From positions 1 through 40,210 of the forward strand of contig CALMQM010000003.1 of the NCBI GenBank assembly GCA_937871435.1: a stretch of 40,210 nucleotides of DNA, in the 5' to 3' direction. This document shows, one piece after another, positions 8,499 through 19,200 of this stretch. The translations under genes and the position numbers were made by a program. Numbering within the stretch: position 1 is the first letter of the stretch; each line of letters begins with the position of its first letter. The notes under the pieces are model-generated. The model did not search any database. It was not told the origin of the DNA and saw nothing but the letters and a program-made list of their open reading frames with translations. This stretch comes from an uncultured Bacteroidota bacterium. Its GTDB lineage: Bacteria; Bacteroidota; Bacteroidia; AKYH767-A; 2013-40CM-41-45.

Positions 8499-11400
8499 TT
8501 ATTCCGCCATCTCGGCAAGATCCACAGGAACAACCTGAGTGACGCCCTGTTCCACCATGGTAATTCCATACATGATGTCAGTTGCGGCCATTGTACGTTT
8601 GTTGTGCGTAATGATGATGAATTGTGAATCCTTGGAAAACTTCCGAATGATATTGTTGAATTTATCAATGTTCATGTCATCCAATGGAGCATCTACCTCA
8701 TCAAAGATACAGAAAGGCGCAGGCTTCAGGAGGTAAATACTAAAGAGAAGAGCTGTTGCTGTAAGTGTTTTTTCACCTCCGCTCAATTGTGAAATTGATA
8801 AGGGACGTTTGCCTTTTGGCTTCGCGATAATTTGCACTTCACTTTCTGTCGGATTTTCCGGATTCAGCAATACCAGATCGCAATCGTCATCTTCTGTGAA
8901 GAGTGAGCGGAAGACCCGAATAAAGTTCTGACGTATATCCGTAAATGCCTTCATGAAATTCTCCCGGGCAGTAACTTCAATTTCTTCAATTGTTTTCAGT
9001 AGAGATTCTTTGGCTTTTGCCAAATCATCCTTTTGAGTATTGATGAATGTATGCCTTTCGCTGATTTCAGTATATGCTTCCACAGCCATCGGATTGATTG
9101 GGCCGTAATTGTCGAGCTGGTTTTTCTGTTTGGTAACCTTTTCTCTGAGTTCATCCTCTGTCCAGTCAGGTGAAGGTTCTTTTTCAAGCATCTCGTTGAG
9201 ATCAAGATTGAATTCTACCGACAGACGTTCTTTGAGTGAATTGAGTTGCATTTTCAACTCCATCGTTTTGTCCTTGATGGCAAGACCGATTTGCTCACTT
9301 TGCTCACGCTGATGACGCACCTGACGGATACGTGTTTCCAACTCATCAATTGAACCGCGTGCTTTGAAGTAGTCTGCCTCCACAAGTGCTACGGATTGTT
9401 CCATGCTGTCCTTTTCAGCATAGAGACTTAACAACTGTGTATCAAAATCGGTAGAGGATTCAAGCAATTCACGGATTTGATTTTGTACATGCTCAAGTTC
9501 CTGAGAATTGTTGCTGATATTTTTATTCAGTGTTTCCAGTAAGTTTACCTTATAGGCGTGATCGCGGATAATCGTCGCGATTTTATTTTGTTGCTGGATG
9601 CATTGAATGTTGTGCTGGTTATAACCCTGGCTCTGGTTATTCATTACTTCAGTAAGAGCATTGAACTCCTGCTGAAGTGTATTAAGTTGTCCGCTTACCG
9701 ATTCGTATTGAGTACGAAGTTGCTCAAGGTGTTCGTGAAAACTGAGGTTGTTCTGACTCAGTGTTTCGTCGATGGAAGTCAGTTGTTCATGCAAGCCATC
9801 AAGGATTCGTTTGTTGTTCTCGATACTTGAATGGAGGTGTTCCGCTTTGTTTTTAAGAGAGGAGTGTTCGTGAACAGCTTTGTTTGCTTCCTGTTGAAGA
9901 CGATTTTTATCAGCAGTCAGTTTTTCCTTGTTGCGTTTGTTCTCCTGCAATTGTTGTTGAACCTCGTCACGCTGAGTTTTCAGTCGTTCAAGACCTGTGG
10001 AAAGTGTTTCGATTTCTTTGCTGAGGTTCTCGAGGTGTTTTGCGCGTCCGATTCTTTTCCCGTCAAACAAACCGATGGAACCACCGGAAAGTGAGTGGCG
10101 TGTACGGCAATATTTTCCATTTTTGGAAATGAAAACCAAGGCTTTGTTGTCTTCCTGCAGGAACGGAGTGTTTTCCTGATTTTCGGTGACAACGTAAACG
10201 TTTCTCAGCAAATGATTGCAGAGTGGACGGTATTTTTCAGCAATGTCAATGATGGTAATAGCCGGGATGCAATCTGCAACCTGGTCGAAAGAAGGAGAAG
10301 GGGAGTCTTCAAAATTTTTGAGGATGAAAAAATTCGCCCGTCCTTTGGCAGCTTCACTCAATACATTGACTGCACGGCTTGCTTCTTCGATCTGATCAAT
10401 CACGAAATAATTCATGAATGGATCTAGGTAATTTTCAATGGCTGATTTGTATTCAGCCGGACAGTTCAGGATCTCAGAGAATAAAGGAGCAGAACTGGTG
10501 CCAGGTGAATTTTTACGTAAATATCTCAGAGATTCCGGATAGCCTTCCAGGTTTTCTACTAAGCTTTTGGTGAGGTTGTATTCATTTTGACGGGCATCCA
10601 GTTTTCGTCCTTCTGCGATTACTTCTTCAGTGAGCTTTTTCAGTTCTTCATCGCCACGAATAATTTCATGAGCGAGATGTTCTTCATTGCTCAACAACTG
10701 ATGATGCAATTGCTCCTTTTCTTCTTTTAAAAGTCTGCTTTGTTCAGCTTTCGTGTGCAAATCGTCATGTTCCAATTGCTTGTTCATTGAGTCGTCAGAC
10801 AATCGCTGGATTTCCTTTTGGATAGAATCCTTGCGGGCCTGGGTTACTGCAAGACTTTTCTCTGACTCGTGCATCGAAGTCTGGATGGCGCGGGCTTCAG
10901 AAGAAAAACGATTGATATCGCTCTTCATCTGATCATGATTACCGCGGGTTTCATCGAGAGCAGATTTTAATTCCTGCAATTGCTGTTGCAATTGTTCAAG
11001 TAAAATTTCTTCGTTGAATTTATCCTCTTCCGATTTTGCAATCTGATCCTGCGTGGAAATAAGAGAAGTCTTATCAGAAGAAAGCTGTTGTGACAAATTT
11101 GTTTCTTTGTCCTGGAGATACTTCAGTTTTTCATTGCTGATTTTCTTGTCGTTTTCGTTCTGACGAATGAACGCGATTTTATCATTCAGTAATTTCTGAG
11201 CTTCAGAAAGTTCTTTTTCCTTATCCAGAGAACGAAGTTTGTCGTCTTGTAATTCAGCTTCAGAAGAATCCAGAGTTGTATCCAGAGTGATCTTTTCTTC
11301 CTGTTGTTTTTCTTCCTGCTGTTGTAATTCTTCAAACGTTTTTTTACTTCCTGCAAGAGTAAACAAAGCAAGTTCAGAACTGAGTTCTTTATATTGTTCT

Positions 11401-12056
11401 TTCAGCTTATAGTAACGTTCTGTTTTGCGGGCTTGGGATTCAAGCGTCTTCATGTTACGCTCAATCTCAAACAGAAGATCATTTACGCGACTCAGATCCT
11501 TGTCTGTATCTTCCAGTTTAGATAAAGTCTGTTTTTTTCTTGTCTTATACTTGGAGATACCGGCAGCTTCTTCCAGCAGGTTTTTAATCGCGTTGTTTTT
11601 ATCATTCAGGATTTCATCCACCATTTTCAATTCAATGATGGCATAAGAATCGGATCCGATTCCGGTATCCATGAACAATTCGGTGATATCCTTAAGCCGG
11701 CAGGGTACATTATTGAGGAGATAATCACTTTCTCCGGTACGATACAATCGTCGGGTGATGGTAACTGTTGAATATTCAGTTGGAAGAATGTTCTTGGTAT
11801 TTTCAAAAGTCAGGGAGACTTCGGCAAGATTGGCAGGCTTTCTGGTTTTGGTACCGTTAAAGATGATATTTTCCATCTTTTCGGAGCGTAGCATCCGGGT
11901 TTTTTGTTCTCCGAGTACCCAGCGCATAGCATCCACAACATTGGATTTTCCGCTCCCATTCGGGCCAACGATCGAGGTCACGCCCTTATCGAAGTGAATG
12001 GTTACTTTTTCGCCAAAACTCTTGAATCCTTTAATTTCTAAAGTGGTTAACCGCAT
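8499..12056 (-). CDS. smc: Chromosome segregation protein SMC
   Basis: A 1185-residue SMC ATPase, the usual bacterial length. Its head domains and long antiparallel coiled coils form the condensin ring with ScpA and ScpB, which compacts and segregates the chromosome. The Walker A motif GPNGSGKS is at residues 31-38. Coiled coil runs to about 515, a hinge spans roughly 515-675, and a second coiled coil follows. The ABC signature LSGGEK is at about 1091-1096 and the Walker B region FCIFDEVDAPLDD has its catalytic Asp-Glu near 1119-1120. The start is set at the ATG at 12056 (MRLTTLEIKGFKSFG), which matches where the family begins. A further upstream in-frame ATG (12089) would add 11 residues of no family character. 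Neither scpA nor scpB is in the window. A terminator follows. Confidence 0.97.
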   Translation of the reverse strand: MRLTTLEIKGFKSFGEKVTIHFDKGVTSIVGPNGSGKSNVVDAMRWVLGEQKTRMLRSEKMENIIFNGTKTRKPANLAEVSLTFENTKNILPTEYSTVTITRRLYRTGESDYLLNNVPCRLKDITELFMDTGIGSDSYAIIELKMVDEILNDKNNAIKNLLEEAAGISKYKTRKKQTLSKLEDTDKDLSRVNDLLFEIERNMKTLESQARKTERYYKLKEQYKELSSELALFTLAGSKKTFEELQQQEEKQQEEKITLDTTLDSSEAELQDDKLRSLDKEKELSEAQKLLNDKIAFIRQNENDKKISNEKLKYLQDKETNLSQQLSSDKTSLISTQDQIAKSEEDKFNEEILLEQLQQQLQELKSALDETRGNHDQMKSDINRFSSEARAIQTSMHESEKSLAVTQARKDSIQKEIQRLSDDSMNKQLEHDDLHTKAEQSRLLKEEKEQLHHQLLSNEEHLAHEIIRGDEELKKLTEEVIAEGRKLDARQNEYNLTKSLVENLEGYPESLRYLRKNSPGTSSAPLFSEILNCPAEYKSAIENYLDPFMNYFVIDQIEEASRAVNVLSEAAKGRANFFILKNFEDSPSPSFDQVADCIPAITIIDIAEKYRPLCNHLLRNVYVVTENQENTPFLQEDNKALVFISKNGKYCRTRHSLSGGSIGLFDGKRIGRAKHLENLSKEIETLSTGLERLKTQRDEVQQQLQENKRNKEKLTADKNRLQQEANKAVHEHSSLKNKAEHLHSSIENNKRILDGLHEQLTSIDETLSQNNLSFHEHLEQLRTQYESVSGQLNTLQQEFNALTEVMNNQSQGYNQHNIQCIQQQNKIATIIRDHAYKVNLLETLNKNISNNSQELEHVQNQIRELLESSTDFDTQLLSLYAEKDSMEQSVALVEADYFKARGSIDELETRIRQVRHQREQSEQIGLAIKDKTMELKMQLNSLKERLSVEFNLDLNEMLEKEPSPDWTEDELREKVTKQKNQLDNYGPINPMAVEAYTEISERHTFINTQKDDLAKAKESLLKTIEEIEVTARENFMKAFTDIRQNFIRVFRSLFTEDDDCDLVLLNPENPTESEVQIIAKPKGKRPLSISQLSGGEKTLTATALLFSIYLLKPAPFCIFDEVDAPLDDMNIDKFNNIIRKFSKDSQFIIITHNKRTMAATDIMYGITMVEQGVTQVVPVDLAEMAE

Positions 12057-12086
12057 ATAAAATTTGTGTGTTTCAGGGAATACCGG

Positions 12087-12094
12087 CAAAAATA
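12087..12094 (-). promoter_or_regulatory. Possible -7 element of the smc promoter
   Basis: On the minus strand this reads TATTTTTG, a full match to the Bacteroidota TAnnTTTG element, 30 bases before the smc start codon. I find no TTG at the standard 19-20 base distance upstream, so only the -7 half is supported. If it is the promoter, it also excludes the upstream ATG at 12089 as the start. Confidence 0.35.
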
Positions 12095-12541
12095 ACTTTT
12101 TAAGTTCAGAAGCACTATTTTGTTAATAACTCGATTTCTGTTAATAATTGAAATGCATCCTGATTTCTGGCAATTTCCCAATCTTTTGAGACGGCCTGCT
12201 GATTTGACAAGGATAATGTTGTTCAGTAGGAAGGTCTGGATTTAAAACTCCTTTAAATTCATCCGGCGAACCTGAATTGACCCATCTCTGACATTTGTAC
12301 AAATTAGAATTTTCATCTTTCGACCGGCAATTCACATTCTCGTTAAATTGATTTAGGAAAAAATAATCTGATATTCAGTAATTAAGTAACTGAATCAAGC
12401 ATGTTGATTTGATGATAATTGATAAGATAAATTATTCAATTTCATTGAAGACCGGCGTCGAAAATTTGTTTTGCTTTTAATTTTTCAATTTATACTTTTA
12501 CCACCCGCATTAACTTAACTTAACAATAATATATACTTGAT
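12095..12541. other. Divergent intergenic region between smc and the TonB receptor operon
   Basis: About 450 AT-rich bases carry the upstream regions of two divergent transcription units. A 64-codon minus-strand frame at 12141-12335 has no domain character or plausible context, and I do not call it. Apart from the promoter near 12471-12500 I see no repeat, RNA gene or operator. Confidence 0.5.
12471..12500 (+). promoter_or_regulatory. Candidate Bacteroidota-type promoter for the TonB receptor operon
   Basis: TTG at 12471-12473, a 19-base spacer, then TACTTTTA at 12493-12500. This matches TTG-N19-TAnnTTTG except at the last base. It sits 41 bases before the ATG at 12542, leaving a leader of about 35 bases. 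The same 19-base spacing is seen upstream of greA and of the DUF58 gene. Confidence 0.45.
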
Positions 12542-15500
12542 ATGGGACGAAAGTTTTACCTACCACTCATCGCAATGATTTTTCTCGGGTTTGGCGCAAT
12601 GGCACAGTCCGGTGAAATCCGCGGTAAGGTCACAGAAAAAGGAGGCAAGGATGGTGTTCCTTTTGCCAGTGTCGCAGCTTTGCTGAATGGAACTCAGGTT
12701 CAGGCAGCGGTGACTGATTTTGATGGGAACTATTCCATCAAGCCTCTGAATCCCGGAGTCTATAATATCAAGGCGACTTGTGTGGGTTACAACCCTCAGG
12801 AAGTGAACAAAGTATTGGTTACTGCGGACAAAATCTCCTTTGTTAACTTAGAACTTGGAAAAGGAGTTGATCTTGGTGTCGTAGACATTGTGGATTACAC
12901 AGTGCCACTGATCGACAAAGGAAGTCCCGCTACTCAAAAGACTACTACATACGAAGAAATTCAGGCAGCTCCTACACGGGATGTGGCTTCTATCGCCTCA
13001 CAAAGCGCGGGTGTATATCAGAAAGATGATGGGGGTGGAGATTTGAACATTCGTGGATCACGTTCAGATGCTACTTCTTATTATGTTGATGGAATTAAAG
13101 TTCGCGGAGGTGTTGGTCTTCCGCAAAAAGGTACTGAACAAATTACAGTTATTACCGGTGGTGTTCCTGCGCAATATGGAGATGCAACCGGTGGTATCAT
13201 TTCTATCACTACAAGAGGTCCGTCTAAAATTTATACCGGCGGTGTTGAGTTTGTTTCTTCTGAATTGTTTGATGATTATGGTTACAACCTCGCGTCTTTT
13301 GATTTATCAGGACCAATTTTCACAAAGAGAGATTCTGCCGGTTTAAAATCCGGACAGCCTGTAGCGGGATTCTTTATCGCAGGGGAATATCAGTACGACA
13401 AAGACCCGAGTCCGTCTGCTGCTCCTTTTTATGTAGTGAAAGATGACATTCTTGATGACGTGCGTAAAAATCCTTTGCGTCAATCACCGAACGGTCTGAA
13501 CTACATTCACCGTTCACATTTCTTCACCATGGACAGTCTTGAAAAAGTAAAGGCGCGTCCGAATGTTGCAGCCAATGCTGCCCGCATTAGTGGAAAATTG
13601 GATATCCGTCCTGTTAAGAATGTCAACCTTACATTGGGTGGGTCATTTGAGAGAACCGAGAGTCGTGATTACATCGATATTTATTCATTGATGAATTATG
13701 ATAATAATCCTCAAACGATCGGTACGAACTGGAGAGCATTTGCAAAGATCACCCAACGTTTCACTTCTGAGACAGCTGAAAAGTCAAGCTCAACAATCAA
13801 GAATGCATTCTATTCAATCCAGGTTGATTATGCACACAATCATGAAGTGGATCAGAATGCTACACATAAAGACAAGATTTTTGATTACGGTTATGTAGGT
13901 AAATTCACAACCTACAGCACGCCGGGTTATCAGGCGACTACTTTAAAAGATGTGAACGACAATGACAGTATCATCTTTAATCAGGTAGGAGCTTTTGATA
14001 CTCTGGTTACTTACGAAGCAGGTACACAGAATCCGAATACTTCTAATTATACAACACAGTATTATAACCTTACTAATGGTTTAGGAACTTTTGGATATCA
14101 GGATAACCTCTTTGATCTGATCAACCGCGGAGCGTTGATTAATAATGACAACCGATTGCAGTTAAATACTTATGGTTTATGGGCAACTCCGGGTCGTACT
14201 CGTAGTTTTTATGGCGTGACTGATCAGAATCAGTTCCGGATCAGTGCTTCAGGATCCGCTGACTTGAAGAACCATAACATCGTAATTGGAATTGAATACG
14301 AACAACGCACTGACCGCGCATGGTCGGTAAATCCAAATAATCTTTGGGGATTGATGAGACAGTTGGCGAACAGCCGTATTACCGGTCCGGATCCGAATTC
14401 AGCTCATATTACATATGGTTCGTTTGGCGGAAGCACAATTACTCAGGTGGATTATTCAGAAGCATTGTATGCTCCGTCAACAAATATTGATGGAGATAAA
14501 GCTCCCGGATTTTATGAGAAAGTGCGTCAACAGTTGAATGTTGCAATGAATGATACAATTCAGGTGGACGCGATCAACCCATCCAGTTATTCTTTGTCGA
14601 TGTTTACTCCTGATGAATTATTAAGCAATGGCTTAATCGGATATTATGGATATGATTATGTAGGAAAGATGCAGGATAAGAGTTCATCACTCGAATCATT
14701 TTACAAGGATAAGAATAGCGAAAACAATTACATCAGACCGATTGATGCTTTCCGTCCTAACTACATCGCGGGTTACATTCAGGATAAATTTACTTTCAAT
14801 GATCTGATCTTTAACATCGGTGTACGTATTGATCGATTTGATGCAAACCAAAGTGTATTAAAAGATAAATACCTGTTATTCCAAACACACACTGCAGGAG
14901 ATCAGGAGGCGAAGGACCTTGGAAACATCCCGGATAATATAGGTAGTGATTATTATGTGTATGTGAACAATTCGCAAAACCCAAGTCGTATCACAGGATT
15001 CCGTAAGGATGAGAAGTGGTATGATGCGCAGGGAAATCAAATTACGGATTTGACTCCGTTAACTGACAATGGCGGATCTTCAGGTGGTATTCAGCCATAT
15101 GTATACAATTACGATGATGTTCAAAAGAGCCGTATTCGTCCTGAAATTTTTAAGGATTATTCTCCTCAGGTGAATGTAATGCCACGTATTGCATTTTCGT
15201 TCCCGATTTCAGATGAAGCTTACTTCGCAGCTCACTATGACATCTTAACTCAGCGTCCACAGGATTTGAATCTGGTTCGATTCAATCCGGTGTCTTATCT
15301 GAATCTTGCACAAGGTTTAGGTGGTACCATCAGCAACCCGGATTTGAAACCGGAGCGTACAACAGATTATGAAATAGTATTCCAACAAAAAATCAGTCGT
15401 AGTTCCGCATTCTCTTTGTCTGCATTTTACAAAGAGTTGCGTGATATGATTCAGTATACGACAGTTCAGTATGCATATCCGATTACGTATTCAACTTATG

Positions 15501-16258
15501 GTAATCTTGACTTTGGTACTGTGAAAGGATTGACTTTCGCATACGACCTTCGTCGTACAGGAAATATCCGAATGAACATCAGCTATACTTTACAGTTTGC
15601 TGATGGTACTGGTTCAGATGCGAATGCGAGTGCGGGAATCCTTGCTCAGCAAGGACAAACAAATCTGCGTGAAACACTTCCATTAAGTTTCGACCAACGC
15701 CACACTTTTGTTACTTCATTTGATTACCACTATTCTGATGGTAAGAATTATGATGGTCCTGTTTGGTGGGGCAAGCAGGTGTTTGCCAATGCGGGAGCAA
15801 ACATCGTGTTGCGTGCCGGTTCTGGTACTCCATACACCAGAAAAGGAAACATTACTCCTGAAGCAGACTTTACTACTGCAGCAAATGGTCGTTCAACCAT
15901 CAATGGTACTTTGAATGGATCACGTTTGCCATGGCAGTTTAAAATTGATGCAAAGGTTGACAAGGATTTTGAAATTAAGTTGGGTAAAAAGCAAGATGGA
16001 ACTCAACGCCGTTCAGTTTATGCAAATGTGTATGTTCAGGTGTTGAATGTACTTGACGCCAAGAATATCATCGGTGTATACCGTGCAACCGGAAGTCCGA
16101 GTGATGATGGTTACCTTGCATCTGCAGGAGCGCAAACCAGCATTGCTTCTCAGGTTGATCCACAGGCTTATATTGATTTATATACGATTGCTGAAAACAA
16201 TCCAACCAACTACAGTTTGCCAAGACGTATACGTTTGGGAGTGCAGTTGAATTTCTAA
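12542..16258 (+). CDS. TonB-dependent outer-membrane receptor with carboxypeptidase-regulatory-like N-terminal domain
   Basis: A 1238-residue outer-membrane receptor predicted to move a ligand across the outer membrane using TonB energy. A signal peptide (about 1-21, ending GAMA) is followed by a CarboxypepD_reg-like beta-sandwich (about 24-110; GKVTEKGGKDGVPFASV, TDFDGNYSI, CVGYNPQEV). The plug domain follows at about 130-240 (DLNIRGSRSDATSYYVDGIK, ITGGVPAQYGDATGGIISI). The rest is a long beta-barrel ending in the classic aromatic C-terminus RLGVQLNF. The barrel is large, with long predicted loops, as in SusC-like receptors. No SusD lipoprotein follows. Instead an exoprotein gene begins 32 bases downstream and a PorV-like gene after that, so this is probably not a glycan-uptake pair of the SusCD type. 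The ligand cannot be read from the sequence. Confidence 0.93.
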   Translation: MGRKFYLPLIAMIFLGFGAMAQSGEIRGKVTEKGGKDGVPFASVAALLNGTQVQAAVTDFDGNYSIKPLNPGVYNIKATCVGYNPQEVNKVLVTADKISFVNLELGKGVDLGVVDIVDYTVPLIDKGSPATQKTTTYEEIQAAPTRDVASIASQSAGVYQKDDGGGDLNIRGSRSDATSYYVDGIKVRGGVGLPQKGTEQITVITGGVPAQYGDATGGIISITTRGPSKIYTGGVEFVSSELFDDYGYNLASFDLSGPIFTKRDSAGLKSGQPVAGFFIAGEYQYDKDPSPSAAPFYVVKDDILDDVRKNPLRQSPNGLNYIHRSHFFTMDSLEKVKARPNVAANAARISGKLDIRPVKNVNLTLGGSFERTESRDYIDIYSLMNYDNNPQTIGTNWRAFAKITQRFTSETAEKSSSTIKNAFYSIQVDYAHNHEVDQNATHKDKIFDYGYVGKFTTYSTPGYQATTLKDVNDNDSIIFNQVGAFDTLVTYEAGTQNPNTSNYTTQYYNLTNGLGTFGYQDNLFDLINRGALINNDNRLQLNTYGLWATPGRTRSFYGVTDQNQFRISASGSADLKNHNIVIGIEYEQRTDRAWSVNPNNLWGLMRQLANSRITGPDPNSAHITYGSFGGSTITQVDYSEALYAPSTNIDGDKAPGFYEKVRQQLNVAMNDTIQVDAINPSSYSLSMFTPDELLSNGLIGYYGYDYVGKMQDKSSSLESFYKDKNSENNYIRPIDAFRPNYIAGYIQDKFTFNDLIFNIGVRIDRFDANQSVLKDKYLLFQTHTAGDQEAKDLGNIPDNIGSDYYVYVNNSQNPSRITGFRKDEKWYDAQGNQITDLTPLTDNGGSSGGIQPYVYNYDDVQKSRIRPEIFKDYSPQVNVMPRIAFSFPISDEAYFAAHYDILTQRPQDLNLVRFNPVSYLNLAQGLGGTISNPDLKPERTTDYEIVFQQKISRSSAFSLSAFYKELRDMIQYTTVQYAYPITYSTYGNLDFGTVKGLTFAYDLRRTGNIRMNISYTLQFADGTGSDANASAGILAQQGQTNLRETLPLSFDQRHTFVTSFDYHYSDGKNYDGPVWWGKQVFANAGANIVLRAGSGTPYTRKGNITPEADFTTAANGRSTINGTLNGSRLPWQFKIDAKVDKDFEIKLGKKQDGTQRRSVYANVYVQVLNVLDAKNIIGVYRATGSPSDDGYLASAGAQTSIASQVDPQAYIDLYTIAENNPTNYSLPRRIRLGVQLNF

Positions 16259-16290
16259 GTTTCTGTTTAATCGTTCTAATCGCGCAAATA

Positions 16291-19200
16291 ATGACTCGTT
16301 ATAACATGATAAAATTCGCCAAAGCAATGTTCTTATTCCTTGTGCTATCTTCTGTTAGCCAGGGAAAAGAAAACATCGGACAGCACAGACTAGCAGCACC
16401 GGATCCGTCCAACCACAAAATATTTGCAGGTTGTACTCCTTCGAAAGGTAGAGCTGATTTGGACATCAACAACGTACGTACTCCCATCTATATCAATGGT
16501 GATATGTGGTGGGATCTTGTAGGTAATGCGGAGTATGAGGTTCCATATGGTTCAGGAAAGCATTCTCTTTTCTCAGGTGCAATTTGGGTAGGTGGATTTG
16601 ATAATCAGGGTAACCTGAAAATGGCTGCTCAGACCTATCGTCAGTCAGGAAGCGACTTCTGGCCGGGACCACTTGATAAAACAAATGCAACAATCTCTAA
16701 CGATGTATGTCAGAAATACGATAAGCACTGGAAAATCACAAAAGCGGAGGTTGCTGATTTTGTGAATTACTACAATGCGCATCAGGGAGATTTGGGTGGA
16801 TATGATGTTCCGGAAGTAATTAAAACATGGCCGGGTAATGGCGATTTAAGTTTGAATCAGGATAAATTTTTAGCTCCTTTTGAAGATATTGATTCAAATG
16901 GAGTTTATGATTATCAAACAGGAGACTATCCAAGATTTAATCTTTCATCTACTTCACAACAGTGTGGTGAATATCTCTTGGGAGATCAAACTATCTGGTG
17001 GGTATTCAATGATGCGGGAAATACGCACTCTGAAACCGGTAGTCGTTACAATATCGGAGTAGAAATTCAGGCTCAGGCATTTGGATTCAATACAAATGAC
17101 GAGATCAACAACATGACTTTTTATAAATACAAAATCATTAACAGAGCCGCGACAACTTTGTATCAGACTTATTTTGGTGCCTGGGTAGATCCGGATCTTG
17201 GAAATGCATTTGATGATTATGTGGGTTGTGATGTGAAGAGAGGTTTTGGTTATTGCTACAATGGAGATGCGGACGATGATGGAGCAACAGGTTATGGCTT
17301 CAATCCTCCTGCGATCGGAATGGACTTCTTTGAAGGGCCAATTGCTGATGACAGTGACCATGTGGATAATGACCGGGATTCAATTGTTGACGAACCGGGT
17401 GAACAGATCATCATGTCGAAGTTTGTATATTACAACAATGACTTTTCTAATATTGGAAATCCAAGTACTGATTTGCATTACTACAATTACCTGCGTGGTA
17501 TATGGAAAGATGGATCTAAATTGTTGTATGGAGGAAATGGATACCAATCCGGCGGTGATAGCTGTGATTTTATGTTCCCGGGAGATACAGATCCTTTGGG
17601 ATGGGGTACTCATGGAGTTACAGGATTGTTTGAATGGTCGGAGAATTTCCCGAAACCTGGAGATCCGCCGAACACACCTGATGACAGACGATTCCTGCAA
17701 TCAGCGGGAAGTTTTACTCTGCAACCAGGTGCTGTGAACTTTATTACTACCGGAGCAGTTTGGGCCAGAACATCGTCAGGAGGTCCGCTTGCATCTGTGA
17801 AACTATTACGTCTGGCGGATGATAAGGCTCAGATTCTTTTTGATAACTGTTTCAAAATTGTGGATGGTCCGGATGCTCCGAAGATGACTATTCGTGAGTT
17901 GAATAAGGAGCTCATCATTTCTTTGACTAACCTTCCAACTTCAAATAACTACAAAGAGCTTTATCAGGAAAAAGATCCTGCTGTTACTACTACACTTTCT
18001 TATTTCAAATTTGAAGGTTACAAAGTGTATCAAGTAGCGTCACCTGATGTTGCTGCGACAGATTTGAAAAATGCAGACAAAGCGAGATTGATTTTCCAGT
18101 GTGATATCAAGAACGGTGTTGCTCAAATTGTAAATCAATATTTTCAACCTGATTTGAATGCGTTCTCACCAGTTGAGGAAGTGAATGGTGAAGACAATGG
18201 TTTGCGTCACACATTTAAAGTAACGACAGATGCTTTTTCAACAGGAGATCCTGCGTTGGTTAATCATAAGACGTATTACTTCATGGCAATTGCTTATGCG
18301 TACAACCCGGATGAAGCAACCTTTGATCCTTACCAGGAAGGATTGAGTGCACCTTACCTTGCAGGTCGTCGGGGAGCTACAGGAACAGGTATCGATGTGT
18401 ATACTGCTATCCCACACATTTCTTCGCCAGAAGATCAGGGATTGGTGTTGAGCTCATTCTATGGTGATGGTCCAGAAATTACCCGTATAACAGGATTGGG
18501 TAATGGCTACAATATTGGCACAGAAAGAAACACTCTTGATTTGAAACAAGAGCAGATTAATGATATCATTTTCAATCAGGGAAAAAATAAAATTGATTTC
18601 CCTACTTACCAGGCAGCTCGCGGACCGGTTGATATTCGTATCTACGATCCATTGAAAGTGGTTCCTGGTGACTTTGAATTGTGGCTCACTGATACTGCTA
18701 CTTCAACCGGTGAATGGAGACTTAAGAACATGAATACCGGTCAGACAGACAATTCAATTAAAACACTTGAATTCCCATATGACCAACTGTTTGAAAATTA
18801 TGGATTCTATGTAAGCATTAATCAGGTGAAATCACCGGGTGAATATCCGGCTGGTGGAAATGGATTTATTGAAGCTTCTGTTACTTATTCTGATCCAAAC
18901 AGTCGTTGGCTTGGTGGATTGGGAGATATAGATGGTGTTGAAAAGTTCAACTGGATTCGTTCAGGTTCTTGTGATGCTTCACCGTGTCCTGATTGGGATG
19001 GTATAGACGATCCTGAAGTTTTTGAAAGGATCCTGGGAGGTACATGGGCTCCATTCCGCGTAGTGAACAAAGATGGAAGTGGTGATAAACTTGCACCTGG
19101 TCCGAATGTGTTGGATGCAACAACCGGATTTTATCCTCAAACTTTGGATTCATTGCGTTACGTGGATGGAATTGATATCGTTTTGACAAACGACAAGAGC

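Noticed and set aside
8384-8668. N-terminal extension of the small T9SS cargo gene into smc
   Set aside because: The extension overlaps the smc terminator and end of smc; the ATG at 8383 opens directly into a signal peptide.
12141-12335. 64-codon minus-strand frame between smc and the TonB receptor
   Set aside because: No domain, no hydrophobic or charged pattern typical of a protein, and it lies in a divergent promoter region; most likely chance.
17246-17737. 163-codon plus-strand frame inside the operon exoprotein
   Set aside because: Overlaps a strongly supported frame fully, and its composition (Met, Ile and Leu from shifted GAT/GGA codons) is that of a shifted reading frame.
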